From an uncultured Clostridia bacterium (GTDB taxonomy: Bacteria; Bacillota; Clostridia; Christensenellales; Borkfalkiaceae), in NCBI GenBank assembly GCA_944372575.1, contig CALVZS010000001.1, positions 62,001-126,000 on the forward strand: a stretch of DNA of 64,000 nucleotides, read 5' to 3'. Numbering within the stretch: the first letter of the stretch is position 1; each line of letters starts with the position of its first letter. A program made the position numbers and the translations under genes. The notes under the pieces were generated by a model, which did no database searches, was not told the DNA's origin, and was given only the letters and a program-made list of their open reading frames with translations. Of the stretch, positions 37,021-45,040 are shown piece by piece.

Positions 37021-40000
37021 ACGCTTCCCCTCTCCTTTCTTTTTTGATTGACTCTCGCAAGCATTGTCCGGCATGTGCCGATCTCCTCGGCGCCGAAGAT
37101 CTTCTCCATGGCCGAGAGCAGCGCCGTTCCCCCGTCCGACAGGACGGGCGCAAGCGCAAGCAGGCTGCCGAGCAGCTGCGTTGCGACGGCGCGATCGAGC
37201 GCATCCGTCTCACTCCCGCCGCAGGCGAGGCAGACGGAGACAAAGCGCTCCATCCTGATCCACGCGCGGTTGCCGATGCGCACGGGCGCGCGTTCCGCCA
37301 GCCACTCCTCCAGCCGGTCGATGCGTTTCCAGAGCCGCTCCTCCAGCGGATACGCGCTGCGCACCGCCTCGCAGAGGTTGGCAAACTGATAGTATCCGGG
37401 CGTGCGGACGGCCGTCCTGACGGCCGCTTCCCTGCCCGTGCGCACGGAAACGTCGAGGACGGACGCGATGTCCGTGACCGACGCGGGAAAGGCGGACGGC
37501 GCCTGATCGCTCAGCACCGCGATCCAGAGGTTGGGCGGCACCACGAACGCGTTTCCCGCCTGTCCCTGCAGACGGGCGACGTGCTCCGCCGCACGCGCAA
37601 AGATGAGATCGGCCATCACGTCCGGATGCGCATGGCGGCAGAGCAGAACGAACATCGCGCCCGGCTCCCGCCCCGCGTCGATGACCGCCTGCGCCAGTCC
37701 GTCCGTCCGCCCGCGGCGGTAGAGATAGCTGTCGTAGCGGAACTCCTCGTCCACGGTATCGGCATACGCCTTTGTCCCGAAATATTCGGAGAGAGCCGCG
37801 CAGAGCGCCTGCACCTGTTCCTGCGCCTCCAGAGGGAAAAACAGCACGCGCGAGCAGGCAAATGCCGCCAGCAGGCTGCGCAGATCCCCCTCGGCAAGTA
37901 CAATGCCGCGCTCTGCAAGAAACACCGAGAGCTGACGGCAGATGACCGCAAAGGTAAAATCCCGGTCAAAATACTTCGGTTCATCGGACAAGGGAAAGGT
38001 GCCGCTCTCGGCGCGCTCGGCCGAAAATACGCTGTCAAACACTTCCGGCGCCGTGGTCGCAGGCAGGACGGGATCGTCAAAGGCGAGCCTGCGCCCCTCG
38101 TTTGCGCGCCGCAGCACGGAACGGTGGACGGCATTTTCCGCAATGAGCGCCGCCGCACAGACGGCGAGCATTGCAGCAAGGACGATCAGGAGCGTCACAT
38201 GACTTCCGAGCTCCTGCCCCGTCGCGGCGATCACCGTAAACGCGATGACGAATGCCGCAAGCACCCCCAAGAGCAGGGCAAGCGCGCCGATGCGCAGCCA
38301 TCTGCGCCGCTGGGAGGCGCGCGCCCCGCGGGCCGCACTCAGGCGGTACGTCTGCCCGATATTGGACAGATCCCGGAAATATGCGCCCGCATCGCGCGTG
38401 TCCGAGGCGGGCCGATCGCCTGCAACGGCACGCACGCCCTGCAGGCGGATGTCCGTCACGGACGCCCCGATGCAGATCTTGTACCGCCCCTCCGCCACGC
38501 TCTCGCCGTGCGTTGCCTCATCATACGTCGCAAGCGCCCCGCGCGGAAGCGGGATGGTCACCTCGCGCGCCTCTCCGGGCGCGAGCGTTACGCGTGCATA
38601 CCCCTTGAGCTCCTTCTTCGGCATGGGGAATCCGGGCGCGCCGACATAGAGCTGCGCAACCTCGCACCCCTCCCGCCTGCCGGCGTTGCGCACGGTGAAA
38701 CGGACTTCGTCCTCCCCGATGTGCAGTCCGGAATAGACAAATTTTGTATAGGTAAGGCCGTATCCGAAGGGATAGCGCACCCGCATCCCCGCCGTATCGT
38801 AATAGCGGTAGCCGACAAACGCGCCGACGCGCGTTCTGCCCGCATCGCGGTCGGCGCACAGCGCCCGGTACCGGGCATCCGCGCCGTCATACCGGCTGCG
38901 CGTGAGCCGTCCGCAGGGCGATATGCGCCCCGTAAGGACGTCCCCGAGGGCGGCGGCGCAGAACTTGCTCTCCAGCGGCGCCGTCAGCACCGCATCGAGC
39001 GCGCCGTCCTCCGCCATGTCCGCCGGAAGATCGGCGGGAAAGACGCCGATCATGCGCTTGCCCGTCCTCTTCAGCACCCGGAGCAGTTCCGTCAGATTGG
39101 CGGGCAGGGCGAGCGCACGCACACTTTTATCCGCATCGAAGGTCGGATGCAGGAAAATGACGATGACGTCCGCGGCTTTTGCGGCACGCACCGCCTCCTC
39201 CGCGGGAATATCGTCCGTCGCCTCCTCGCGGGGATATCCCGCCGCACGCGCAGTGACGGAAAGACCCGCATCCGCAAGTCCTCCGCACGCATCCCCGATG
39301 ACGGCAACGCGCGTCCCCTCCTTGAGGGGAAGGACGCCGCTGTTTTTCAAAAGTACGATGCTCTCACGCGCCGCGCGCAGGCCGAGCGTCTGCCCGTCCG
39401 CCGATGCCGCGGACGCCGGCACAATCTTGCTGACGCGGTAAGCAAACCCGAGGACGCGATCTGCAGCCTCGTCCACTGCCGCGGGCGGAATGGCGATCCC
39501 GTCCTCCTCCGCGCCCTGCAGTTCCCGTTCGCTGACACTGCCCGCCTCCCGTTCGCGCACGAGCTTTTTATCCCGCCCGAGCGCACGGGAGAGCGCGACC
39601 CCGTCCCCGCCGATGCACACGTTCCCCCCGAGAAAGGCGTGGTAATCCACATCGGGCGCGAGGCGGCGCGAAAGGGCAAATACGTCTGTTCCGTAATCGC
39701 CGCTGACGATACCCGAAAACAGACGGACGTTGGTCGAAAGATACCCGCCGCACGGACGGTCGAGCGCGGAGACGATCGCATCGCATGCCTCCCCGCGCGC
39801 CGCAAGCGCAAACGGCTTGCAGAACAGGTCGTACACCGCGCGCCTGTCCTCATCCAGATCGAGATAGGCGACGTCCTCCGCACCGCACGAGAGCTGCGCC
39901 AGGGCGACCGCTCCGCCCGCCGCATGGACGGCGCGCGCCATTGCAGCGCCCGCCTCGCCGTTGAGCAGGGCGTCCTCGGACAGTCCCCGCGCATAATCAT

Positions 40001-40289
40001 TGGCGGCACACTTCAGATCGGGCGTCACAAAGAGACGGATCCCTTTGCTGCGCGCCTGCGCGGCAGACAGCTGTGCCGCCTGCGCGATCAGTTCGCCGTC
40101 CCAGGCGCACATCATGCTCTCATAGGAGGGAAACCCGTTCTCCGCCGCCAGATCGGACAGCGCCGCCGTCTGCACGGACGGCACACCGAGCGCGGCGATC
40201 TGCGGATCGGAGAGCGCCGAAAGGTCGGTGACCAGCGCCGTCTTCTTTTCGTCGCTCAGTTTTTCAAGAATGTTCCTGTATTTCAACAT
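37017..40289 (-). CDS. GH3-like protein fused through a membrane hairpin to a degenerate AAA+ domain
   Basis: 1,090 aa. Residues 1-290 follow the GH3 N-domain (LSDEKKTALVTDL, AALGVPSV, GLSEDALLNG, SGDYGTD, DEAADRVLGFAYRV), 300-480 the GH3 C-domain (AARESIVLLKNSGVLPL, VGYRYYDTAGMRVRYPFGYGL) and 515-615 the FnIII-like end. D198 sits where the nucleophile is expected, but the substrate-binding KHF is replaced by AQLS and the TAYN motif by SALD. Two helices (664-688, 697-717) with basic flanks imply both ends are cytoplasmic. Residues 775-1085 align with the operon's AAA+ domains but lack Walker A (PLEAQEQVQ) and Walker B. No signal peptide. Probably a sensor or scaffold. Confidence 0.82.
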   Translation of the reverse strand: MLKYRNILEKLSDEKKTALVTDLSALSDPQIAALGVPSVQTAALSDLAAENGFPSYESMMCAWDGELIAQAAQLSAAQARSKGIRLFVTPDLKCAANDYARGLSEDALLNGEAGAAMARAVHAAGGAVALAQLSCGAEDVAYLDLDEDRRAVYDLFCKPFALAARGEACDAIVSALDRPCGGYLSTNVRLFSGIVSGDYGTDVFALSRRLAPDVDYHAFLGGNVCIGGDGVALSRALGRDKKLVREREAGSVSERELQGAEEDGIAIPPAAVDEAADRVLGFAYRVSKIVPASAASADGQTLGLRAARESIVLLKNSGVLPLKEGTRVAVIGDACGGLADAGLSVTARAAGYPREEATDDIPAEEAVRAAKAADVIVIFLHPTFDADKSVRALALPANLTELLRVLKRTGKRMIGVFPADLPADMAEDGALDAVLTAPLESKFCAAALGDVLTGRISPCGRLTRSRYDGADARYRALCADRDAGRTRVGAFVGYRYYDTAGMRVRYPFGYGLTYTKFVYSGLHIGEDEVRFTVRNAGRREGCEVAQLYVGAPGFPMPKKELKGYARVTLAPGEAREVTIPLPRGALATYDEATHGESVAEGRYKICIGASVTDIRLQGVRAVAGDRPASDTRDAGAYFRDLSNIGQTYRLSAARGARASQRRRWLRIGALALLLGVLAAFVIAFTVIAATGQELGSHVTLLIVLAAMLAVCAAALIAENAVHRSVLRRANEGRRLAFDDPVLPATTAPEVFDSVFSAERAESGTFPLSDEPKYFDRDFTFAVICRQLSVFLAERGIVLAEGDLRSLLAAFACSRVLFFPLEAQEQVQALCAALSEYFGTKAYADTVDEEFRYDSYLYRRGRTDGLAQAVIDAGREPGAMFVLLCRHAHPDVMADLIFARAAEHVARLQGQAGNAFVVPPNLWIAVLSDQAPSAFPASVTDIASVLDVSVRTGREAAVRTAVRTPGYYQFANLCEAVRSAYPLEERLWKRIDRLEEWLAERAPVRIGNRAWIRMERFVSVCLACGGSETDALDRAVATQLLGSLLALAPVLSDGGTALLSAMEKIFGAEEIGTCRTMLARVNQKRKERGSV

Positions 40290-40842
40290 ATTCCCTCTCT
40301 GTCTGCAAATACTGCGCGCCGCCCCGCGCAATAACGCCGGGCAGAACGGCGGCAAGCACGGCCGCTGCCAGCGCAACGATCGCAAGAACGATGATCGCGG
40401 CCGCCCGTCTGTGTGAACGGGACACGCTCCCGCCCTTTCCCCGGAAAAATCCCGCAGCCCGTCTGCGCGCAGGCGCCGGCTGCATCAGGATGCGCTTCCC
40501 GTCTGCGGAGAGCGTATACGCATGCCCGTCCGAATACACGGCGACAACGCGCACCTCGACCGCCTTCCAGACGGCGGGGAGCGCAAGATCGGGCAGGAGA
40601 AATTCCTCGCCCGGCGGGCCGAAGATGCGCATGACGTCAAACTCGCGCTCCTCGCGCCCCTTACGTTCCACGTCCGTGCGCACGACGCGCAGCCGGACTC
40701 CCGTCACCGGGAAGGGCATATCGTTGCGCAGGCGCAGCGCCAGACGGTTCATATTCTGACCGTTCAGGACGAGGGACTGATGCACGGTGACGAAAAAACC
40801 GCCCTCGTATTCCCGTTCGGACAAGATCTCAGGCATTGCCAT
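40264..40842 (-). CDS. tail-anchored membrane protein of the AAA/GH3 operon
   Basis: 192 aa. A soluble beta-rich N-domain of about 125 residues (SLVLNGQNMNRLALRLRND; AVWKAVEVRVVAVYSDG), a basic stretch, one helix at about 143-168 and a 20-residue tail. The domain is not recognised; its strand pattern is like a small immunoglobulin- or C2-like sandwich. ATG at 40842 follows GGGAGGAGGGG and overlaps the upstream stop by 14 nt. It also overlaps the GH3 fusion start by 26 nt, so all three are translationally coupled. Confidence 0.7.
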   Translation of the reverse strand: MAMPEILSEREYEGGFFVTVHQSLVLNGQNMNRLALRLRNDMPFPVTGVRLRVVRTDVERKGREEREFDVMRIFGPPGEEFLLPDLALPAVWKAVEVRVVAVYSDGHAYTLSADGKRILMQPAPARRRAAGFFRGKGGSVSRSHRRAAAIIVLAIVALAAAVLAAVLPGVIARGGAQYLQTEREYVEIQEHS

Positions 40843-41731
40843 CGGCGCCCCTCCTCCCCCTGTCGCGCTTCCGGGCGCGCGGAGCATGGCCCGCGCGCGG
40901 CCGAAGCAGCAGAACGGGCGCGCTCCATGCAACCGCGTGCAGCGCATTTATCAGCGTGCACTTCGCTTTTTCCAAGGCATATGCGACCGCCCCTCCCGCC
41001 CGCCGCAGCGGCTTCCATACGGGACGGACGATGCCGGGACGCAGGCGGCGCCGAAGCAGCCGGACTGCAAAAACGGCGGCTGCGACGGCAAGCGGGATCA
41101 GCACGATGCCCGCTGCGACGAGAAGCAGCAGTCCCCCCGTCTCATTCCATCCGGCAAACGCAAGAGGGGGAAACAAGCCCGCCGTAAAGGAGAGCGTGAA
41201 CCAGATGAGCGCATCGGCGGCAAGGGCGATGCTGAAAAGAAAGAGCGTCAGCCAGGCAAAAAAGGGCAGGACGCGCACGGGCGCATGAAAGCGCTCCGCG
41301 CCTGCACGATGCAGCTGCACCGAAAGATAGTCCGTCCGCCGCGGCAGATCGGTCACGGCGGTGAAGCGCTTGCCTTCCACCCGCTCCCGCACGCGGATGA
41401 CGTCCACGCACCGCCCGCGGCGGTCAAAGGCGATCAGGCTGTAGTTCGCATCCGAGATCGGATACGCCCATTCGCCGAGAAAATACTTTTTTTCCGATGA
41501 GTTGAACTGATAGACCTGATACTGCCGCAGGCAGCGCTGCATGGGGACGGCGGGCGTGTACAGAACGGAGATCCCCTTTTCCAGGTTGCACCTGGCAATG
41601 CCACGGTCACGCACGGGGAGGGAATATGCGCGCAGACAATGCAAAAGACGGATCGGCACCGTGACGGCAAACGCCATCGTCAGACCGATCCCCACAATCA
41701 ACCATATGACCGAAAATACCAACCAAAGCAC
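40829..41731 (-). CDS. membrane protein opening the AAA/GH3 operon
   Basis: 300 aa from a GTG at 41731, chosen because GAGGGGG lies 6 nt upstream. An ATG at 41758 is in frame but has no site. One helix (about 2-24) is followed by about 125 extracytoplasmic residues (CNLEKGISVLYTPAVPMQRC and a YLSVQLHRAG strand), two more helices (about 155-190 and 200-224) and a strongly basic cytoplasmic tail. No family recognised. First gene of the operon. Confidence 0.65.
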   Translation of the reverse strand: MLWLVFSVIWLIVGIGLTMAFAVTVPIRLLHCLRAYSLPVRDRGIARCNLEKGISVLYTPAVPMQRCLRQYQVYQFNSSEKKYFLGEWAYPISDANYSLIAFDRRGRCVDVIRVRERVEGKRFTAVTDLPRRTDYLSVQLHRAGAERFHAPVRVLPFFAWLTLFLFSIALAADALIWFTLSFTAGLFPPLAFAGWNETGGLLLLVAAGIVLIPLAVAAAVFAVRLLRRRLRPGIVRPVWKPLRRAGGAVAYALEKAKCTLINALHAVAWSAPVLLLRPRAGHAPRARKRDRGRRGADGNA

Positions 41732-41806
41732 CTTGCGCCCCCTCTCTTCCGCCCGCATTCCAACGCATATTCATGCAATTTCTTGATAAAATCTGCTGTC
41801 AGATTC

Positions 41807-41835
41807 ATTATATCATAGGAGAGCGGAAAAAGCAA
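41807..41835 (-). promoter_or_regulatory. sigma-A promoter of the eight-gene AAA/GH3 operon
   Basis: Minus strand: -35 TTGCTT (41830-41835), 17-nt spacer, -10 TATAAT (41807-41812). The leader to the preferred GTG is about 70 nt. No other good promoter was found inside the operon. Confidence 0.82.
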
Positions 41836-41973
41836 TGCTTCCGGCACCGATTTTCGGGCGTTTTCCCGTATGGTGACATGCTCCCATGCGCATACGATGG
41901 CGTGTTTTTATGGACAACAGCATAAAAAGTCTTTTATATCAGCAAATCAACCGTGCTTACACATTTCCTTTCA

Positions 41974-42612
41974 TTATATGGACATTACCTTGATTTCACA
42001 TCTCACGCCGGCATAATCGATCGTTACCTCTCCGGGTTTAAGGCCCTCTATCATTACTGTGAAATAATTCCCGGCATCCGTTTCAAGCCTTACGACTGTC
42101 TCGTCAGATACCTGCCAAACGGAGGGAATTATGCCGGTCACGTCGCTCTTGTCGCCTTCCACCATTTGTATTTGCGGCATCCTTGACAGAAGTTTCACCG
42201 ACAGCAATGGTATCTTTTTCTTTTTCGATACAACGTGTATCGACTGTTTCAAACCATAAATCCCGACAGGCCCGGACATGATTGATACGTTCATCCTCTC
42301 TCAAAACACGATAAAGTCCTGTTTTTCCGCAAGTTTATCCTCCTCTAGCACAAAAAGCAACCCCAGAGGCGTCCATTCATTTACGTTTTTTTCCGTAACA
42401 TAAACTTTTTGAAACTGCAATGATGCAAATGCACTCTCAACGTCTTTCAATACATCATTCTCAAAACCGGCTTTTACATAGGCATAAACGGCATTATCGT
42501 TCGTCCACACCAAATCATCTTGTTCCCGATTATTGCCGCAGCCGCTCAGGAACCCCACCATGAAAGCAGAAGCCATCATCGCCGCCAAGATACCTGCAAA
42601 TCTTTTTTTCAC
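41974..42612 (-). pseudogene. lipoprotein gene interrupted by an in-frame TGA
   Basis: The first 103 codons give a lipoprotein (MKKRFAGILAAMMASAF...FLSGCGNN lipobox near residue 25) ending at a TGA at 42301-42303. The same frame continues without interruption from 42300 to 41974 for another 108 codons (NVSIMSGPVGIYGLKQSIHVV through VRCEIKVMSI), which looks like a beta-sandwich domain. The internal ATG at 42294 has GAGAGG directly abutting it with no spacer, a poor initiation site. One original gene of about 213 codons broken by a nonsense mutation is the best reading. Two separate small genes are possible. Confidence 0.6.
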
Positions 42613-42629
42613 AACCTCCCTCCTTAACC

Positions 42630-42985
42630 TTAAAATTCTGTAACGGTTATGACAACCGCATCAGATACCATTTCATGCCATGTTCTGTTTCCCTGACCAT
42701 CCGCCAAATAAAATGATGCTTTGAATTTTATCTCATGCTGTCCGAAATCAAAATAGCCCCCCCAAATTATATTTGGAAGAAATGACATCCTCCTGAAAAT
42801 CTTTTATTATATGGATCCACAAAAAACGCAACGAAACAAATACCTTCATACGTTCCGTTGCGGCAGATCATAGATTGAAAAATCCTCCCGGTTTCTCTGT
42901 TTATTGCAACAAACCCTGATGCGAACTCCTGATTGTTTACAATGCCGTAAAATACCTGTTCGGATACATAGCTGTACCCATGTCA
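42630..42985 (-). pseudogene. frameshifted remnant of an unknown small gene
   Basis: One frame reads as protein-like sequence for about 65 codons (YVSEQVFYGIVNNQEF, GFVAINRETGRIF, GTYEGICFVAFFVDP). The continuation moves to another frame (FLPNIIWGGYFDFGQHEIKF, then YLADGQGNRTWHEM to VTEF and stop at 42630-42632). The shift occurs near 42770-42795, around AGGAGG and a run of seven G. No start codon fits the first part. An intact promoter lies just upstream. Function unknown. It directly precedes the interrupted lipoprotein. Confidence 0.55.
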
Positions 42986-43014
42986 ATTATAACACATCGT
43001 ATTTTGAATGTAAA
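42986..43014 (-). promoter_or_regulatory. sigma-A promoter upstream of the frameshifted remnant
   Basis: Minus strand: -35 TTTACA (43009-43014), 17-nt spacer, -10 TATAAT (42986-42991). Presumably once served the remnant and the lipoprotein after it. Confidence 0.7.
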
Positions 43015-43083
43015 TAACAAAAAATGGATAACTTTTATAATTTCCCCGATAAGATTTTACTTGACACATGGCGTATCCGGCAT

Positions 43084-43113
43084 AAAAAAAGCGAAACGCG
43101 CTGACGCGTTCCG
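43084..43113 (-). terminator. orphan intrinsic terminator
   Basis: Stem GCGGAACGCG/CGCGTTTCGC type with a 4-nt loop, followed on the minus strand by seven T. No minus-strand gene lies to its right, only the plus-strand lgt promoter, so it may be left over from a deleted gene. The rest of 43015-43189 holds nothing else I recognise. Confidence 0.6.
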
Positions 43114-43189
43114 CAGCCCGTAAAATTGTATCACAACGGCATAGCTATGCCGGCGCCGTCGGGGCGATCGTAATTTTCCCGCGTCTCCT

Positions 43190-43218
43190 TGACAATCGCG
43201 ATGACCCGTGATATACTT
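43190..43218 (+). promoter_or_regulatory. sigma-A promoter for lgt
   Basis: Plus strand: -35 TTGACA (43190-43195), 17-nt spacer, -10 TATACT (43213-43218), 27 nt before the start codon. Confidence 0.85.
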
Positions 43219-43244
43219 GATTCAGTTTTTTACGCAGGTATTCT

Positions 43245-44021
43245 ATGTTTCCGGACGTCACATTTTTAGGCCTTGAACTCTATGACTGGTGCATCATCGT
43301 GGGAGTCGTGCTGGCGCTGATCGTCGCGCGCGTCTATTCCGATCTTCTGAAAATTCCCGCAAAACTGCAAAATCTGATCTACGTCACGGCGATTTTCTCC
43401 ATCGCCGGGGGGCTGGGCGGCGCCATGCTCTTTCAATCCGTCTACAACTGGATCGAATCGGGCGTATTTGAATGGCGCGGCATGACGTTTTACGGCGGAC
43501 TCATCTGCGGCGCAATCATCTTTCTCGCGGGCTACTTTCTCGTCGGAAAAAAGCTCTGCGGCGATTTGCCGAAGGAGTACTTTGGCAAAGTTTCGGGCAT
43601 GGCGGCCTGTGCGATCGCCATTGCACACTGCGTCGGGCGCATCGGCTGCCTGTTCGCAGGCTGCTGCTACGGCCGTCCCACCGACGCCTGGTACGGCATC
43701 TATCTCCCCGCCGTGGGAGAGCGCGTTATCCCGACACAGCTGTTTGAGAGCATCTTTTTATTCTGTCTCTTCCTCATCCTGACATTCCTGCTCTTCAAGA
43801 CGAAGATTTCCCCTCTGGGCGTATACCTCTGTGCCTATGCCGTATTCCGCTTCTGCATCGAATTCGTGCGCGGCGATGACCGCGGTCAGCTCATAAGCGC
43901 ACTCTCTCCTTCGCAGTTCTGGTCGATCCTGCACCTTCTGGCGGGGATATGCGTCATTGCCCTGCCCTATCTCATCCGCCACCTCCGGTCGCGAAAAAGC
44001 AAGCAGGATCCCTCCCCGTGA
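43245..44021 (+). CDS. lgt: prolipoprotein diacylglyceryl transferase family protein
   Basis: 258 aa membrane enzyme of about seven helices that lipidates the lipobox cysteine of prolipoproteins. Family motifs are MTFYGGLICG, AHCVGRIGCLFAGCCYGRP (the conserved H-x-x-G-R-I-G-C region), PTQLFES and RFCIEFVRGDDRG. The signature is of the short Clostridia type, with GCCYG as in many Lgt homologs. AGGT lies upstream of the ATG. The window encodes several lipoproteins that would be substrates. Confidence 0.88.
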   Translation: MFPDVTFLGLELYDWCIIVGVVLALIVARVYSDLLKIPAKLQNLIYVTAIFSIAGGLGGAMLFQSVYNWIESGVFEWRGMTFYGGLICGAIIFLAGYFLVGKKLCGDLPKEYFGKVSGMAACAIAIAHCVGRIGCLFAGCCYGRPTDAWYGIYLPAVGERVIPTQLFESIFLFCLFLILTFLLFKTKISPLGVYLCAYAVFRFCIEFVRGDDRGQLISALSPSQFWSILHLLAGICVIALPYLIRHLRSRKSKQDPSP

Positions 44022-44063
44022 CCGTGTAGTCTGCTCCGGTTTCACCGAATTCTTTGTAAAATT

Positions 44064-44105
44064 GGCCCGGGCGGCGCATCTTTTGATGCGTCGCCCGGGC
44101 CGTTT
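44064..44105. terminator. strong bidirectional terminator
   Basis: A 17-bp stem (GGCCCGGGCGGCGCATC with GATGCGTCGCCCGGGCC, one mismatch) around TTTT lies between the convergent lgt and CPBP protease genes. T-runs next to it are short, but the stem is very stable. Confidence 0.78.
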
Positions 44106-44139
44106 CAGTTTATAACATGCCGCTCTTGCGAAGATGCAT

Positions 44140-44991
44140 TCACACGATCGCGCCGCGCAGCACAAACCGCTGCTGCGGCGTGAGGCGGAACAGATCCGCG
44201 GCACGCCGCGGGCCCTCCCGCAGGAGCAGACGCACATAAAACATGACTGCAAAGACCGCCAGTGCGGCCGTTAGGAGGACGGTGGGCAGATTCCAGATTT
44301 CCGCAAATGCGCCCTCGCCGAGCGTGGGAACGAGCGTGCCGCCGAAATTATAGACAGCATGGAGCAGGATACACGCCGCCAGGCTGCCCGTGTGCAGATA
44401 TACGATCGCCAGCATCCCGCCGATCAGGAAGGAATACCCCACCTGAAGCGCCACCGCGCCCGCTCCCGCACCGGAAAAGAGATTGAGCAGGTGCGTCAGG
44501 CCGAACAGGGCGGAGGACAACAGGACGGCGGAAAACCTTGCGCGCCGCCCCGTTCCGAAGTGCTGCAGCATGAGCGGGAACAAAGCGGCACGGAAGGCCG
44601 TCTCCTCAAATGCCGCAACCGCGATGCACTGCAGCGCGAACAGAGCAATGGCAAATCCCCCGGCGTTCACACGCGCCGTTCCGGATATGAGCGCAATAAC
44701 GGGCGCATTGTTGAGCGCGACGAGCAGGGCGGGCAACACTGCAAAGACGGAACGCAATCCGCAGTTCCGGCGCGGGGCATCGAAGAGTCCGAGCTGAACA
44801 CAGAAGAAGAACATCACGGCAGCCGAAACCGCGCGGCAGAGCGCCATACCCGCCATGGATGCAGTGCGCGCATCGTCCGAAAACAGCCGTCCGATCTGTT
44901 CGCAGGGCAGTCCCGTCAGTCCGACGGCAAAGAGATAGACGATGAGCGCCGCGCCGAGCGGATCTTTCCGCAAAAAAAGCAAAACTCTCAT
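44140..44991 (-). CDS. CPBP-family intramembrane metalloprotease
   Basis: 283 aa with about eight helices. The abortive-infection/CAAX-protease motifs are EETAFRAALFPL (motif 1, EExxxR), FGLTHLLNL (motif 2, FxxxH) and ILLHAVYNF (motif 3, HxxxN). These are glutamic/zinc intramembrane proteases, and their bacterial substrates are mostly unknown. Two ATGs are available: 44997 lies only 3 nt from GGGAG and 44991 lies 9 nt from it, so I use the second. It follows the Gfo/Idh oxidoreductase by 49 nt. Confidence 0.85.
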   Translation of the reverse strand: MRVLLFLRKDPLGAALIVYLFAVGLTGLPCEQIGRLFSDDARTASMAGMALCRAVSAAVMFFFCVQLGLFDAPRRNCGLRSVFAVLPALLVALNNAPVIALISGTARVNAGGFAIALFALQCIAVAAFEETAFRAALFPLMLQHFGTGRRARFSAVLLSSALFGLTHLLNLFSGAGAGAVALQVGYSFLIGGMLAIVYLHTGSLAACILLHAVYNFGGTLVPTLGEGAFAEIWNLPTVLLTAALAVFAVMFYVRLLLREGPRRAADLFRLTPQQRFVLRGAIV

Positions 44992-45040
44992 GTCCATATA
45001 CTCCCGCAATGCCGCACCGAAACAGCTCCTTTCATCGTTT

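Noticed and set aside
37014-40334. A plus-strand open frame of about 1,100 codons opposite the GH3 fusion gene
   Set aside because: Complementary shadow of the minus-strand gene, which has recognisable domains, a ribosome binding site and operon context. The plus frame is Arg/Gly/His-rich without domains.
28582-41835. A restriction or phage-defence island of the McrBC type
   Set aside because: The ATPases are McrB-like, but no nuclease was found. Most products are membrane or surface proteins and base composition matches the chromosome, so an envelope role is preferred, though defence is not excluded.
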